This document shows positions 1 to 11,096 of a stretch of 64,000 nt of DNA, one piece after another. The notes beneath the pieces were generated by a model that saw nothing but the letters and a program-made list of their open reading frames with translations, was not told the origin of the DNA and searched no databases. Numbering within the stretch: the stretch's first letter is position 1; each line of letters opens with the position of its first letter. Source of the stretch: Roseiarcus sp050010035 (GTDB taxonomy: Bacteria > Pseudomonadota > Alphaproteobacteria > Rhizobiales > Beijerinckiaceae); the NCBI GenBank assembly GCA_050010035.1, contig JBEKLU010000002.1:49587-113586 (forward strand). Direction: 5' to 3'. A program made the translations under genes and the position numbers.

Positions 1-189
1 GGCAATGCCTTTGCGATGCCGTTTCTGATGGAATGCGAGGACGTGTGCCGGCGGATCTGCGACGGCTTCGAGCGCAGCGGGTTTGAGATCCGCTTTCCCC
101 GTCGGCTCGCCTGGATCGTGCGCGCGATCAATCTGCTGCCCTGGCCCGCCTATTTCGCGCTATTGAAATTGGGCGGACGGCGAGGGTAG
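1..189 (+). CDS. C-terminal end of a short-chain dehydrogenase/reductase (SDR), truncated by the window edge
   Basis: Only the last 62 codons are visible, read in frame 1 to a TAG at 187-189. The peptide has the MPFLME...RRICDGFERSGFEI..PRRLAWIV...LLPWPAYF pattern that closes many NAD(P)-dependent SDR oxidoreductases of alphaproteobacteria, where the last helices carry a hydrophobic LLPWPxYF patch. The Rossmann fold and YxxxK active site would lie to the left of the window, so substrate and exact subfamily cannot be given. The gene converges with the small DUF1127 gene on the other strand. Confidence 0.6.
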   Translation, partial: GNAFAMPFLMECEDVCRRICDGFERSGFEIRFPRRLAWIVRAINLLPWPAYFALLKLGGRRG

Positions 190-272
190 GCCAGGGTTGG
201 GAGCGCCGCGGGCGGCCGGCGCGAAATCGGGCAGCGGCGGACCGGCGAAGGACTTGGAGCGCAGCGGGCGCC

Positions 273-485
273 TCAGCGCAGCGCCGCGTCGCGTTCGGCG
301 ATGGTCATGCCGACGTCGTCGAGATAGCGGCGGGGCAAGGCGGCGTAACGGCTGCGCTCCGAGGCCCGGGTCGCCGCCTCCGCCACAATGTTAAGCAAAT
401 ATTGACAAACGGAGCCGATCCGACGGATGCTTGCGCCGTCAAAGGAATGGCAAGAATGGTTGGAACGGGCGTGGAAATGTGACAT
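273..485 (-). CDS. DUF1127-type small protein (70 aa)
   Basis: This 70-residue basic protein ends in RYAALPRRYLDDVGMTIAERDAALR, which matches the C-terminal DUF1127 signature (short basic helix, then L-x-D-[IV]-G-[ML]-[TS]) common in alpha- and gammaproteobacteria. Small DUF1127 proteins have been linked to RNA binding and to phosphate/carbon and growth regulation in Agrobacterium and Rhodobacter; a role here is inference only. I chose the ATG at 485 because the extra sequence of the longer open frame has no family resemblance; no strong ribosome binding site is visible. It is divergent from the LysR gene at 598, with about 110 bp between the two starts. Confidence 0.6.
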   Translation of the reverse strand: MSHFHARSNHSCHSFDGASIRRIGSVCQYLLNIVAEAATRASERSRYAALPRRYLDDVGMTIAERDAALR

Positions 486-597
486 CGTCGTGACTTTTCG
501 TTGTGGAACAGGGCGTAAGCGCTTCCCATGCGGCAAATTTGTACGCTCATTGTGCGGCGCCGCAAGCCATAGTTTTTTCCCAAAGGGATAGAAAATA

Positions 598-1521
598 TTG
601 ACTGTCAATGGGCCAAGTCGCTTACCCTCTCTTAACGCCTTGCGCGCCTTCGAGGCGGTGGCGCGGCGGCTGTCCTTCGCGCGCGCCGCCGAGGAGCTGT
701 TCGTCACCAAGGCGGCGGTGGCGCAGCAGGTCCGCCTGCTCGAGGGGGAGATCGGCGCGCCACTGGTCGAGCGCGCCGGACGCGGCCTCAAGCTGACCGA
801 ATCGGGCGCGGCGGGCGCGGACGCGCTCGCCGACGGTTTCGCCATGCTGGCGCGCGGCGCACGGGCGATGCGCGAAGCGCGCGGGCGACGCTTTCTCGTC
901 ATCAATTCCAGCGCCTCGTTCGCCGCGACGTGGCTGGTCGGGCGCATCGGCAAGTTCAAGTGGGCGCATCCCGAGATCGACGTGCTGGTCGACGCCAACC
1001 CGGTGGAGGATTCTCTCGACCGCGGCGCGGTCGACGCGATGATCCGCTGGGGGGCGGGGGATTTCCCCGGCCTCGCCAAGACGCTGCTGTTCAAGGAGGA
1101 CGTCTTTCCGGTCTGTGCGCCCGCGCTCGCTGAAGGGCCGCGCGCGCTACGCGCGCCGCAGGATTTGAAACATCATACGCTGCTGCATCTCGAATGGAAT
1201 CCGAGCTTTCCCTCGTGGCCGACCTGGGCGGACTGGCTGAGGGCCGCCGGCGCCGGCGAAGTCGACGCCTCGGGCGGCGTCTTCTTCAATCAGATGTCGA
1301 TGGCGATCGGCGCCGCCGCGCAAGGGCAGGGGGTCGCGCTGGCCTCGCTCGCCATCGCCGCCGACGACCTCGCCTCGGGCCGCCTCGTCGCGCCGTTCGC
1401 CACCAGCGTCCCGACGCCCTTCGGCTATTACTTCCTTTGCCGGCCCGCCGACGCCGCAACGCCGCGCATCAAGGCGCTACGCGAGTTTCTCGTCGCCGAG
1501 GCGGCGCTTTCGGCGGGGTGA
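598..1521 (+). CDS. LysR-family transcriptional regulator, GcvA-like
   Basis: The 307-residue protein has the standard LysR length. An N-terminal winged helix-turn-helix (about residues 8-67, LPSLNALRAFEAVARRLSFARAAEEL...VTKAAVAQQVRLLE) is followed by a periplasmic-binding-protein-like effector domain. The LPSLNALRAFEA opening is typical of the GcvA branch. The start is TTG at 598: an in-frame stop (TAG, 589-591) lies just upstream and AAGGG at 583-587 is well placed as the ribosome binding site. The effector and targets are unknown; the divergent DUF1127 gene shares its upstream region and is a candidate target. It converges with the SGNH hydrolase gene. Confidence 0.85.
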   Translation: MTVNGPSRLPSLNALRAFEAVARRLSFARAAEELFVTKAAVAQQVRLLEGEIGAPLVERAGRGLKLTESGAAGADALADGFAMLARGARAMREARGRRFLVINSSASFAATWLVGRIGKFKWAHPEIDVLVDANPVEDSLDRGAVDAMIRWGAGDFPGLAKTLLFKEDVFPVCAPALAEGPRALRAPQDLKHHTLLHLEWNPSFPSWPTWADWLRAAGAGEVDASGGVFFNQMSMAIGAAAQGQGVALASLAIAADDLASGRLVAPFATSVPTPFGYYFLCRPADAATPRIKALREFLVAEAALSAG

Positions 1522-1562
1522 GCGGGCCGAATTGCGGCCGACCCGACGTCGGCGCGACGGCG

Positions 1563-2390
1563 TCACATTTTCGCCGCCGACGACTTGCCGGCGCGCAAAT
1601 CCTCGTGCGCGATATCGTCCGCAAGAGCGCTAGCGAAACAGGCGTAGCCTTGGTCGTCCATGTGAAAGCCGTCGGGCGCCAGGGTCGCCCGCAACGTCGC
1701 CACCGATTTCGCCCCCCAGGCCTTCATCATCGCAAAGCGCGAGAAGACGGGGACGCGCATCCCCGCGCCGACGTCGCCGACGATGGCGACGAACTGCTCG
1801 AACCGCATGAGGTTCTTGATGCCGAAATAGAATTGCGGGTCGACGAGAATGATCGGGACGCGCTGGGCTCGCGCGGCTTCGACGCCGGCCTCCAAATCGG
1901 CGCGAAACGCGTCGGCGTCGACGCCCGCGACAGCATCATTGGTGCCGACCTGCCAGATGACGAGTTCGGGCGGGTCGCTCGCCAGTTCGGCGCGCAGGCG
2001 CGCGAGCGTAGCGGAACTCACCTCGCCGGCGACGCCGGCGTTGCGGACCTGCGTCGCGATGCCCCATTGCGAGGACAGGTCCTTGGCCAGTTGCGCGGGA
2101 TAGGCGTTGGTCGGCGCGGAAGCTCCGGTCCCCAGCGTCGAGGAAGAGCCGATCGCCAGGATTCGCAGAGGCTGCGACGACCCGGCGCGGCTCGCCAGGA
2201 GTTCGAGTTCTTCGGCGCCGTTCTCGCGGAAGACGGACGGCGCTGGGGCGGGACAGGCGGACCCAGGCGCGGCGGCGCGCGCGTCTAGCGCGCCGACGCC
2301 GATTGCAGCGACCGCCCAAAGAACCTTCGCGCATCCACCCCGCCTGCGGCGAAGGCTCCCGGCCCATCGCCAAGCCGCAACGTTCGGCAT
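1563..2390 (-). CDS. Secreted SGNH/GDSL-type hydrolase (arylesterase-like)
   Basis: The protein (275 aa from ATG 2390) has the SGNH hydrolase blocks: ILAIGSSSTLG with the nucleophile serine (block I), VRNAGVAGE (block II, Gly), VIWQVGTNDA (block III, Asn) and DGFHMDDQGY (block V, Asp and His). A hydrophobic stretch VLWAVAAIGVGALDARAAA near the N-terminus looks like a signal peptide, so it probably acts in the periplasm on an ester or acyl group. Its 5' end overlaps the 3' end of opgC by about 100 bp, so the two are one transcription unit. OpgC/SGNH pairing suggests a role in modifying periplasmic glucan, which is inference. The start is not certain; an internal GTG just before the signal peptide is possible. 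Confidence 0.75.
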   Translation of the reverse strand: MPNVAAWRWAGSLRRRRGGCAKVLWAVAAIGVGALDARAAAPGSACPAPAPSVFRENGAEELELLASRAGSSQPLRILAIGSSSTLGTGASAPTNAYPAQLAKDLSSQWGIATQVRNAGVAGEVSSATLARLRAELASDPPELVIWQVGTNDAVAGVDADAFRADLEAGVEAARAQRVPIILVDPQFYFGIKNLMRFEQFVAIVGDVGAGMRVPVFSRFAMMKAWGAKSVATLRATLAPDGFHMDDQGYACFASALADDIAHEDLRAGKSSAAKM

Positions 2391-3466
2391 TCCAGATATC
2401 TCGCCAGTGCAAACAATCCGCAGATACAGGCGAGGATGTAACCCAATTCGACGTATTGCGCTACATGGTCGGGCATAATTCCGCCCAATGCCGCGAAGCA
2501 AGCCTGACCCAGCGCGCACAGCAACGAGCCGAGGGCGAACACCTCGAGGCTATGACGGCCGATGCGTTGCAGCTCCTCGCCGATCGGCGTTCGCGCCAGC
2601 TTGGTCAGGAAGGGCGACGTCGCGACGAGGTAGGCGAGCGCGAAAAAGTTGACGAGGCGAGCCGCGCCCAGGTTCTGCTTGCCGACGTCGAGCCAGGCGA
2701 AAACCACGTCGTGCAGGCCGGGGGAGGCGCCGAACCCGTCGGTGACGACGATCGCGCCGGCGACCGCCAACGCCAGACACGTCGCCCGCATCGCGGGCGA
2801 GCCGCGCAGGGGCTCGTCGCGCCAGCGGATCGCGGCGACGACGCCGAGCGTGAAAATCAGCTGCCAAGCGAACGGATTGAAGAACCAGCCGCCCGGCTCC
2901 GGCCAATTCGGCATATGAAAATCGAGCAATCTGACCGCCAAATAGGCGCCGGCGGCCGCCGACAAGGCAAGCGCCTGGTTGATTCTCGCCATTGCCAGGA
3001 TCAACGGCGAAAGCATCATCAGGACGACGTAGAGCGGCAGGATGTTGAAGTAGCCGAGCTGATGGCTGAGCAGCGCGACGCCGAGCGCGCCCTGCAGCGG
3101 CTGGTGAAAGACGACCGTGCGGCCGTGCGCCTCGATCAGCGCGTCCAATCCGCTGAGCCAGTAAACGAGGCCGAAAATCGCCACGGCCGCGACCGTCAGG
3201 GCGACGTGAAAGCCGTAAATGCGGCCGGCGCGCGCCAGGCAACTGCGCGTCACCGCGAGCAGCCCCGAAGCCAGCGCCTTGCGATAGTACACTAGCCCGA
3301 CCGACATGCCGGAGAGAAAGACGAAGGCTTCCGCACTGTCGGAAAAGGCGAAATTGCGCGGCGTCAGCCGTTCCAGCGGATTGCCGGGGACATGGTCGAT
3401 CATGATCGCGATGAGGACGACGCCCCTGAGGAAGTCGATGCCGCCGATGCGCGCTTGTTTCGCCAT
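2285..3466 (-). CDS. opgC: OpgC-family membrane acyltransferase (periplasmic glucan succinylation)
   Basis: The 393-residue integral membrane protein opens with RIGGIDFLRGVVLIAIMIDH, the acyltransferase-3/OpgC signature, followed by about ten hydrophobic segments. OpgC proteins transfer succinyl groups from the cytoplasm to osmoregulated periplasmic glucans. I chose the ATG at 3466 because GAGGAAA sits directly upstream as a ribosome binding site; the ATG at 3478 (four residues longer) is the alternative. It is the first gene of a two-gene unit with the overlapping SGNH hydrolase. No glucan synthase gene (opgGH or ndvB) is in the window, so the acceptor glucan is assumed from the family. Confidence 0.8.
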   Translation of the reverse strand: MAKQARIGGIDFLRGVVLIAIMIDHVPGNPLERLTPRNFAFSDSAEAFVFLSGMSVGLVYYRKALASGLLAVTRSCLARAGRIYGFHVALTVAAVAIFGLVYWLSGLDALIEAHGRTVVFHQPLQGALGVALLSHQLGYFNILPLYVVLMMLSPLILAMARINQALALSAAAGAYLAVRLLDFHMPNWPEPGGWFFNPFAWQLIFTLGVVAAIRWRDEPLRGSPAMRATCLALAVAGAIVVTDGFGASPGLHDVVFAWLDVGKQNLGAARLVNFFALAYLVATSPFLTKLARTPIGEELQRIGRHSLEVFALGSLLCALGQACFAALGGIMPDHVAQYVELGYILACICGLFALARYLECRTLRLGDGPGAFAAGGVDARRFFGRSLQSASAR

Positions 3467-3600
3467 GAGTTTCCTCATTCAAGAACCGCGCCAGGACGTC
3501 AGAGATAGGCGCCGGCGCCGACGCGAACAATGCGCGCGCCGTCGAGGTCACGAGGATGTGACGTTCGCGAGCGCGCCATGGGGTCGGGGGGCGTGAACCC

Positions 3601-3643
3601 CTTCTCCCGCGCGCGGGAGAAGCTGGCCCGAAGATGTCGGGCC
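3601..3643. repeat. Two adjacent palindromes in the opgC-DUF255 intergenic gap
   Basis: The 312-bp gap 3479-3790 has no convincing gene. It contains a perfect 22-bp palindrome, CTTCTCCCGC next to GCGCGGGAGAAG (3601-3622), immediately followed by a second hairpin, GGCCCGA-AGATG-TCGGGCC (3625-3643). The first resembles the arms of the double-hairpin repeats at 13.8, 21.7 and 24.6 kb and the palindrome at 3814-3835. It lies between the divergent 5' end of opgC and the 3' end of the DUF255 gene; no T-run follows, so a repeat-family origin is more likely than a terminator. Confidence 0.6.
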
Positions 3644-3790
3644 GGATGAGGGGAGGTCGCGCGGGAGCGCGACGGTTTCGCAACGTCGCTCGCGGGCACA
3701 GAAATTTGAACGACGAGGCCATCGAGCGGGCATCATTCGGAAAGCGCCGGCGCGCCCCACCGGGCCATCTCGCTTACGCTCGATCTCCAC

Positions 3791-5848
<2,058 letters not shown>

Positions 5849-5871
5849 CGCGGTCTCCTCGCAGCCGTCGT

Positions 5872-6837
5872 TCACCCCGCCAGCGCCCGCCTCAGCATAG
5901 CCTTGAACGCGGCGCTGTCGAAAGTCCATAAGACGTCCGCCTTGGCGCCGGCCTTCAGCGCCCCGCGCCACGCCTCGCGATTGTTGTCGTCGGCGGCGAC
6001 GTCGAGCCGATCGACGATCGTCATGCCGCGCGTCAGTTCGCTCGCGCACTCGATCTCGACGTAATGGCGGCTCCAGCTCAGGCCGACCGCGCGGTCGAGC
6101 GCCACCGCCATCGCGGTTGGGTCGGCGAGCGACAGGCCGGTCTCTCCGGTCTGGACGAAATAGGCCTGCTTGGCGCGGCTGTTGCACTCGATGGCGAAAC
6201 GCGCCTTGGCGGTCCCCAGCGCCAGGATGTCGGCGATCTCCGCTTCGTCGAGCACGGAGGCGCCGCGCGAGACGTGCCAGCCGACCATCTCGATCGGCAG
6301 GCCCGAGCGGAACGTCACGCGCGCCGCCTCGGGGTCGACCCAGATGTTGTATTCGGCCGCCGGCGTGACGTTGCCCTCGCAGCACGGCGCGCCGCCCATG
6401 ACCACGCAGCGGCCGATTTTTCTTGCGATGTCGGGATCGCGCGCCAGCGCCAGCGCGACGTTGGTCAGCGGACCCAGCGTCACCAGCGTCAGGCCCGGTT
6501 CGGCATGGGCGAGCCGAATGATGGCGTCGACCGCGTGCTGGCGCTCCGCGGCGCGGCGCGGCTGCGGATAGTTTTGGTCGCCAAAACCGTCGCGGCCGTG
6601 GAACCAGTGCGCGTCTTCGAGCGCGCGCGTCAGCGGCGCGCCCGCGCCCTTGAACACGGGAACGTCCGAACCGGCGATCTCGGCGGCGGTCAGCGCGTTG
6701 CGCGTCGCCTGTTCGAGCCCGACGTTGCCGGCGACCGTCGTCAGCGCGAGGACGCGAACGTCGGGCGCCGCGAGCGCCATCAGGATCGCCACCGCGTCGT
6801 CGGACGCCGTGTCGGTGTCGATGAGGAACGTGCGCAT
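5872..6837 (-). CDS. Inosine-uridine preferring nucleoside hydrolase (first copy)
   Basis: The 321-residue protein shows the nucleoside hydrolase plan: an N-terminal Asp cluster for Ca2+ and ribose binding, here DTDTASDDAVAIL where most relatives read DTDPGxDD; VVMGGAPCCEGNVTPAAEYNIWVDPEAA in the middle; and MTIVDRLDV with the last metal-site Asp. The family cleaves the N-glycosidic bond of ribonucleosides in the cytoplasm, giving base and ribose. It sits 16 bp after metC and 23 bp before the DUF255 gene, so the three are likely cotranscribed. A second, diverged copy is at 32907. Substrate preference cannot be read from the sequence. Confidence 0.88.
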   Translation of the reverse strand: MRTFLIDTDTASDDAVAILMALAAPDVRVLALTTVAGNVGLEQATRNALTAAEIAGSDVPVFKGAGAPLTRALEDAHWFHGRDGFGDQNYPQPRRAAERQHAVDAIIRLAHAEPGLTLVTLGPLTNVALALARDPDIARKIGRCVVMGGAPCCEGNVTPAAEYNIWVDPEAARVTFRSGLPIEMVGWHVSRGASVLDEAEIADILALGTAKARFAIECNSRAKQAYFVQTGETGLSLADPTAMAVALDRAVGLSWSRHYVEIECASELTRGMTIVDRLDVAADDNNREAWRGALKAGAKADVLWTFDSAAFKAMLRRALAG

Positions 6838-6853
6838 GGTTCGGCGCTCCGGT

Positions 6854-8041
6854 TCAGGCGGCGGCGGCGAGGCGGGCGAAGCCGCGATCGAGGTCCTCCT
6901 TCAAGTCCTCGATGTCTTCGAGCCCGACCGAGAAGCGCAACGTCGGTCCGCCCGGCGCCCAGCGCGTCGCCGTGCGGTAGGCCGTGCAGTCGAAGGGGAT
7001 GACGAGGCTCTCGAAGCCGCCCCAGGAGTAGCCCATGCCGAACAATTCGAGCCCGTCGAGCATCGCCGCCACCGCGGCCTCCGACGCCGGCCGCAGCACG
7101 ACGCTGAATAGCCCGGAGGAGCCGGTAAAGTCGCGCTTCCAGATGGCGTGGCCGGGATCGTCGGGCAGGGCGGGGTGGATGACGCGCTCGACCTCGGGGC
7201 GGCCTTCGAGCCAGCGCGCCAGCGCGAGCGCCTGGCGCTCGGCTTCGCGAAGCCTGAGCTCCATCGTGCGCAGGCCGCGCAGCGCGAGAAACACGTCCTC
7301 GGGGCCGGGCGGAATCGCCATCTGATCGACGGTCTTGGCGAGGCGAGGAAACCATTGCGCGTTGGCCGAGACGAGGCCGAGCAACAGATCGGAATGGCCG
7401 GAGAGATACTTGGTGCCCGCCTCCACCGCCATGTCGACGCCGTGCGCGTGCGGCGAAAAGAACAACGGCGTCGCCCAGGTGTTGTCGGCGACGACGCAGG
7501 CGCCGCGCGCGTGGGCTTCGGCGGCGATCGCCGGGATGTCCTGCACTTCCAGCGACTGCGAGCCCGGCGATTCGACGAACACCGCCTTGGTGTTGGCGCG
7601 CATCAGCGCTCCGATCCCGGCGCCGAGGAGCGGATCGTAACAGGTGGTCTCGACGCCCATGCGCTTCAGCGTCGCTTCGCAGAAGATGCGGGCCGGCTGG
7701 TAGGCCGAATCGCACATCAGCAGATGATCGCCGGCGTTCAGCGCCGTCATCAGCGAGACGACGATCGCGGCGAGCCCGGAGGGGACCAGCGTCGTTCCCG
7801 CCGCGCCTGAAATCGCGGTCCAGGCCTCGCTCAGGGCCTCGGTGGTCGGCGTGCCGTGCGTGCCGTAGACATAGCGCTGCTTGCGGCTCTTCAGCGTCGC
7901 GACGTCGGGAAAAAGCACGGTCGAGCCGCGGAACGGCGGCACGCTGACGAAGCCCTGCGAGGCCTCCGCGTCGCGGCCGAGATGCACGAGGCGCGAGCGG
8001 GGGCGCAATCTGGCCTTGGCTTCGTCGGTCAGCTTTTTCAT
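6854..8041 (-). CDS. metC: Cystathionine beta-lyase (Cys/Met metabolism PLP enzyme)
   Basis: The 395-residue protein belongs to the trans-sulfuration fold-type I PLP enzymes. Visible motifs are RYVYGTHGTPTTEALSEAW, the PLP-phosphate-binding GTTLVPSGLAAI, VVADNTWATP (Asp contacting the pyridine nitrogen) and EAGTKYLSGHSD with the Schiff-base lysine at about residue 211. The variant YxxGxxGTPTTxAL and the GYSWGGFESL motif favour cystathionine beta-lyase (MetC) over gamma-synthase or gamma-lyase: it splits cystathionine to homocysteine, pyruvate and ammonia in methionine synthesis. It leads the metC / nucleoside hydrolase / DUF255 unit; a terminator of the upstream gene ends about 40 bp before its start. 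Confidence 0.85.
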   Translation of the reverse strand: MKKLTDEAKARLRPRSRLVHLGRDAEASQGFVSVPPFRGSTVLFPDVATLKSRKQRYVYGTHGTPTTEALSEAWTAISGAAGTTLVPSGLAAIVVSLMTALNAGDHLLMCDSAYQPARIFCEATLKRMGVETTCYDPLLGAGIGALMRANTKAVFVESPGSQSLEVQDIPAIAAEAHARGACVVADNTWATPLFFSPHAHGVDMAVEAGTKYLSGHSDLLLGLVSANAQWFPRLAKTVDQMAIPPGPEDVFLALRGLRTMELRLREAERQALALARWLEGRPEVERVIHPALPDDPGHAIWKRDFTGSSGLFSVVLRPASEAAVAAMLDGLELFGMGYSWGGFESLVIPFDCTAYRTATRWAPGGPTLRFSVGLEDIEDLKEDLDRGFARLAAAA

Positions 8042-8077
8042 CGATCGTGATTTCCGCGACTGGGGACGGGCAAAATG

Positions 8078-8113
8078 AAAAAACGCGAGGGGCCGGCGTC
8101 AACCGGCCTCGCG
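8078..8113 (-). terminator. Rho-independent terminator after the 8142-9599 gene
   Basis: On the minus strand CGCGAGG-CCGG, a TTGACG loop and CCGG-CC-CCTCGCG form a strong stem with one two-base bulge, followed by six T residues. It lies just past the stop of the secreted hypothetical gene and before metC, so it separates the two transcription units. Confidence 0.8.
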
Positions 8114-8141
8114 CGCCGCAATTCTCTTCAAGCGTCGCCGA

Positions 8142-9599
8142 TCACTTGGCGGTCGGCAACAGCGTGCCGTTGACCGTGACGTCGCCGGCATCGCTCACGT
8201 CGACGTTCCACGTCAGCCGTCCGTCGGCGCCGGTCGTCGCCAGGCCCTTGATGAACGTGACGCCGAGCACGGCCGACTGCAAATCCGGCTCGCTCTTGGC
8301 GACGTCTTCGAGGAGCGCGATCGTCTTGTCGAGGCCGTCGGCGCTGAAAACGAAATGGCCGCTCGGCGCGCCCGTGTCCATCGAGGCTTCGCCTTCGAAG
8401 GCGAGATCGAGCGTCGGCGTCGTCAGCCGCCCGGGCGCGAGGGTGAGCTTCGGACGCCCGGCGAGGAGGACGGCGCTGATCTTGTCCTGCGTCTCGGGCG
8501 ACAGATCGCGCTTGCCGCCGAAACTCGGATCGTCCAGCGCGAGCCGCGCGACCTCGTCGAGGCCCTTGTCGGCGACGCGCAGGTCTAAGGCGAACGAAGC
8601 CGGCGAGAGCGATCCGGCCCAGGGCGGCAGGAGCGGCGATTTGAATGCCAGTTGGTCGATCTTGACCCCGATTTCCGCGGCGCCGTCGGCGGTGAAGCCG
8701 CTGAGGGCGATCGTCTCGTCGAGCGTCTTCAACGTCGCTTCGATCATCGGCATCTGCAGCGTCAGGTCATGAATTTCGGCGTTCGCCTGAAGCGAGTTCC
8801 ATAGCGGCAGCATGGCGTGGATGCTCTGCTTCAACTCCGCGGGCGGGTCGGCGTCTGCGACGTGGGCGACGACGAATTTCCAGAAATCGCCGATCTCGCG
8901 CGCGCGCAGTCCCGAGATCGCCGCGCCGCCGCCGAAGCCGCCGACCGTATACGTCACCTCGACGGGCGGGCCCTGATCGTCCGGCGGCGGCGCGACGACG
9001 GTTTCGGTCAGGTTCTTGACCGATTGGGCGAGGGCGACGTCGACGCCGGCGCCGCTGTCGGACGTCTTGGCGCGGGTCTCGACCGATATGCCGGATTCGG
9101 CGAGATCGAGATCGTCGCCGCGAGCGCCGTCGGGGACGTGAAACTTGGCGGCGAGCGTGTCGGCCGAGAGGAGCGAGCGCAGGAAATCCGCCTGCGCGGC
9201 GTGATAAGCCGTCTCCAGGCGAAAGCCGCCGAGATCGAGCGTGCCGGTCACCTTGCCTTTGTCCGTCGGCACGTCGAAGGCCAAGCTCGGAAAGCCGTCG
9301 GCCTTGGCGGTCCAGTCTCCGTCGTCCTCGGGCGTGAGCGTATATGAGAATCGCGCGATGCGCAGCGCGCCCTCGGGCGGCCCGATGAGATCGAACGCCT
9401 TCTGCAGGTCCCAGCTGACGAGGTAGTCCTCGCCGTCCGGCGTGACCGAAACGATGCCCTTGTCGACGACCGCCTTGCCGAAATATTCGACGTAGCCCTG
9501 TTCGATCGCCTTGGCGCCGTCCGACGTGGCGGGCGCGGCGAGGCCCGCCGACGCGGTCGCGAACAGGAAAAGAGCGGAGGAAGGCCATCGAGCGTGCAT
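8142..9599 (-). CDS. Secreted conserved hypothetical protein (possibly DUF2125-like)
   Basis: I do not recognise this 485-residue protein with certainty. It begins with a clear signal peptide (ARWPSSALFLFATASAGLAAPATSDG) and continues as a soluble, beta-rich sequence with repeated patterns of alternating hydrophobic residues (for example GTLDLGGFRL, GEASMDTGAPSGHFVFSADG). It ends with VNGTLLPTAK. Length, secretion and layout recall the DUF2125 family of periplasmic proteins in alphaproteobacteria, which I give only as a possibility. The start ATG at 9599 was chosen because it directly precedes the signal peptide; the longer open frame upstream has no such feature. A strong terminator follows the gene, and it is probably monocistronic. 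Confidence 0.65.
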   Translation of the reverse strand: MHARWPSSALFLFATASAGLAAPATSDGAKAIEQGYVEYFGKAVVDKGIVSVTPDGEDYLVSWDLQKAFDLIGPPEGALRIARFSYTLTPEDDGDWTAKADGFPSLAFDVPTDKGKVTGTLDLGGFRLETAYHAAQADFLRSLLSADTLAAKFHVPDGARGDDLDLAESGISVETRAKTSDSGAGVDVALAQSVKNLTETVVAPPPDDQGPPVEVTYTVGGFGGGAAISGLRAREIGDFWKFVVAHVADADPPAELKQSIHAMLPLWNSLQANAEIHDLTLQMPMIEATLKTLDETIALSGFTADGAAEIGVKIDQLAFKSPLLPPWAGSLSPASFALDLRVADKGLDEVARLALDDPSFGGKRDLSPETQDKISAVLLAGRPKLTLAPGRLTTPTLDLAFEGEASMDTGAPSGHFVFSADGLDKTIALLEDVAKSEPDLQSAVLGVTFIKGLATTGADGRLTWNVDVSDAGDVTVNGTLLPTAK

Positions 9600-9798
9600 G
9601 AGGGCGGTCCGTCGGCTTAGAGGTGAACGCGTGCGGCCTCTCCTAGCAGCATTCGGCGCGCGCGCGAAGCAGGGCGCGAAGCGGGGCGATTGACTCGAGG
9701 CCGGGTTCGCCGCGACACTGGCGTCCTCGCCGGGCGCCGCCGCGCGCGTGAAAAAGGGCGGCAGGGCCGGTTCGGCTTCGAAAAATGGGGGTCTTCGC

Positions 9799-10809
9799 AT
9801 GCGATCGCTCGTGACGTTTTTCGCCGCCGCCCTGCTTTGCGCCGGCGTTTCCGCCGTCGAGGCGGGGACGCTCGACCAGGTCAAGGCGCGCGGCGCGCTG
9901 GTGTGCGGCGTCAATCCGGGATTGGCGGGTTTCGGCCTGCCCGACGATCAGGGCGTCTACAAGGGGCTCGACATCGACGAATGCCGCGCGATCGCGGCGG
10001 CGATCTTCAACGATCCGAGCAAGGTCAAATACTTGGCGGTCAACGCCAAGGACCGCCCGACGATCCTGGCCTCGGGAAACGTCGACGTTCTCGTGCGCAA
10101 CACCACCTGGACAATGTCGCGCGAGACGGGCGGCATGTTCTTCACCGGCGTCAACTATTACGACGGGCAGGGCTTCATGGTGCGCAAGAGCCTCGGCGTC
10201 GATTCCGCGCTGAAGCTCGACGGCGCCTCGATCTGCGTGCAGCAGGGCACGACCACCGAGCTCAACCTCGCCGACTTCTTCCGCAGCCATAATTTGAAGT
10301 TCGAGGCGGTCGTCTTCGCCACCGACGAAGAGGCGGTCAAGGCCTATGACAGCGGCCGCTGCGACTCCTACACCACCGACTCCTCCGGCCTCTACGCCGA
10401 GCGGCTGAAAATGTCCGCGCCGGACGATCACGTCGTGCTGCCTGAAATCATCTCCAAGGAGCCGCTCGGCCCGTCGGTGCGCAAGGACGACATCACCTGG
10501 TTCGAGATCGTCCAATGGACGCATTTCGCGCTGGTCACCGCCGAGGAGCTCGGCGTCACCCAGGCCAACGTCGATCAGATGCTGAAATCCGACAACCCGG
10601 AAATCCGCCGCCTGCTCGGCGTCGAAGGCGACTTCGGCCACAGCCTGGGGCTGACCAACGACTGGGCCTACCGCATCGTCAAGGCGGTGGGCAATTACGG
10701 CGAGTCGTTCGAGCGCAACGTCGGCATGGGCTCGCCGATCAAGATCAAGCGCGGCCTCAACGCGCTGTGGAACAAAGGCGGGCTGCAGTATGCGCCGCCG
10801 ATCAGGTGA
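9799..10809 (+). CDS. aapJ: Amino-acid ABC transporter substrate-binding protein, AapJ/BztA family
   Basis: The 336-residue protein has a signal peptide (MRSLVTFFAAALLCAGVSAVEAG) and the family-3 solute-binding pattern TLDQVKARGALVCGVNPGLAGF...GLDIDECRAIAAAIF, NTTWTMSRETGGMFFTGVNYYDGQGFMV and GNYGESFERNVG. These are hallmarks of the AapJ general L-amino-acid binding protein of rhizobia. In most genomes aapJ is followed by permease genes aapQ and aapM and the ATPase aapP. Here none follows; the downstream region turns into low-GC accessory DNA. The protein may serve a transporter elsewhere in the genome, or the rest of the operon may have been lost. The start ATG 9799 is the codon right before the signal peptide. 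Confidence 0.85.
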   Translation: MRSLVTFFAAALLCAGVSAVEAGTLDQVKARGALVCGVNPGLAGFGLPDDQGVYKGLDIDECRAIAAAIFNDPSKVKYLAVNAKDRPTILASGNVDVLVRNTTWTMSRETGGMFFTGVNYYDGQGFMVRKSLGVDSALKLDGASICVQQGTTTELNLADFFRSHNLKFEAVVFATDEEAVKAYDSGRCDSYTTDSSGLYAERLKMSAPDDHVVLPEIISKEPLGPSVRKDDITWFEIVQWTHFALVTAEELGVTQANVDQMLKSDNPEIRRLLGVEGDFGHSLGLTNDWAYRIVKAVGNYGESFERNVGMGSPIKIKRGLNALWNKGGLQYAPPIR

Positions 10810-11096
10810 GGAGTGCGCGACGGGAGACCCGACTGCCGGCGCCGGCGCCATTTTCGTTCGTGATCGTTTTGTTTCATGAGCTTGCGTGGCGAATTTCCGC
10901 CGCGTGGGCTCGCTTGAGCGGGCCACCCGAGCCGGGATGCAAGAAGAGGAAATTCGCGCCTGTCGCCGTAAGTGCTCCGCAAATGAATCAAGGCAGTGTT
11001 CCTCGCTGCCAGTTCACGCTTGCAAGCAGCCGGGCCAAGATGCAATCTATCTTCGTTCCTCGGTAAACATTGATATCTCACGGGAAAGAGTGACGT

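Noticed and set aside
10832..10856. GCCGGCGCCGGCGCC followed by TTTT after aapJ as a terminator
   Set aside because: The palindrome is compatible with several short stems and the T-run is short and interrupted; not convincing.
10889..10957. GCGAATTTCC / GGAAATTCGC inverted repeat as the left end of a mobile element
   Set aside because: Ten-base arms 49 bp apart, with no matching sequence at the right edge of the low-GC segment.
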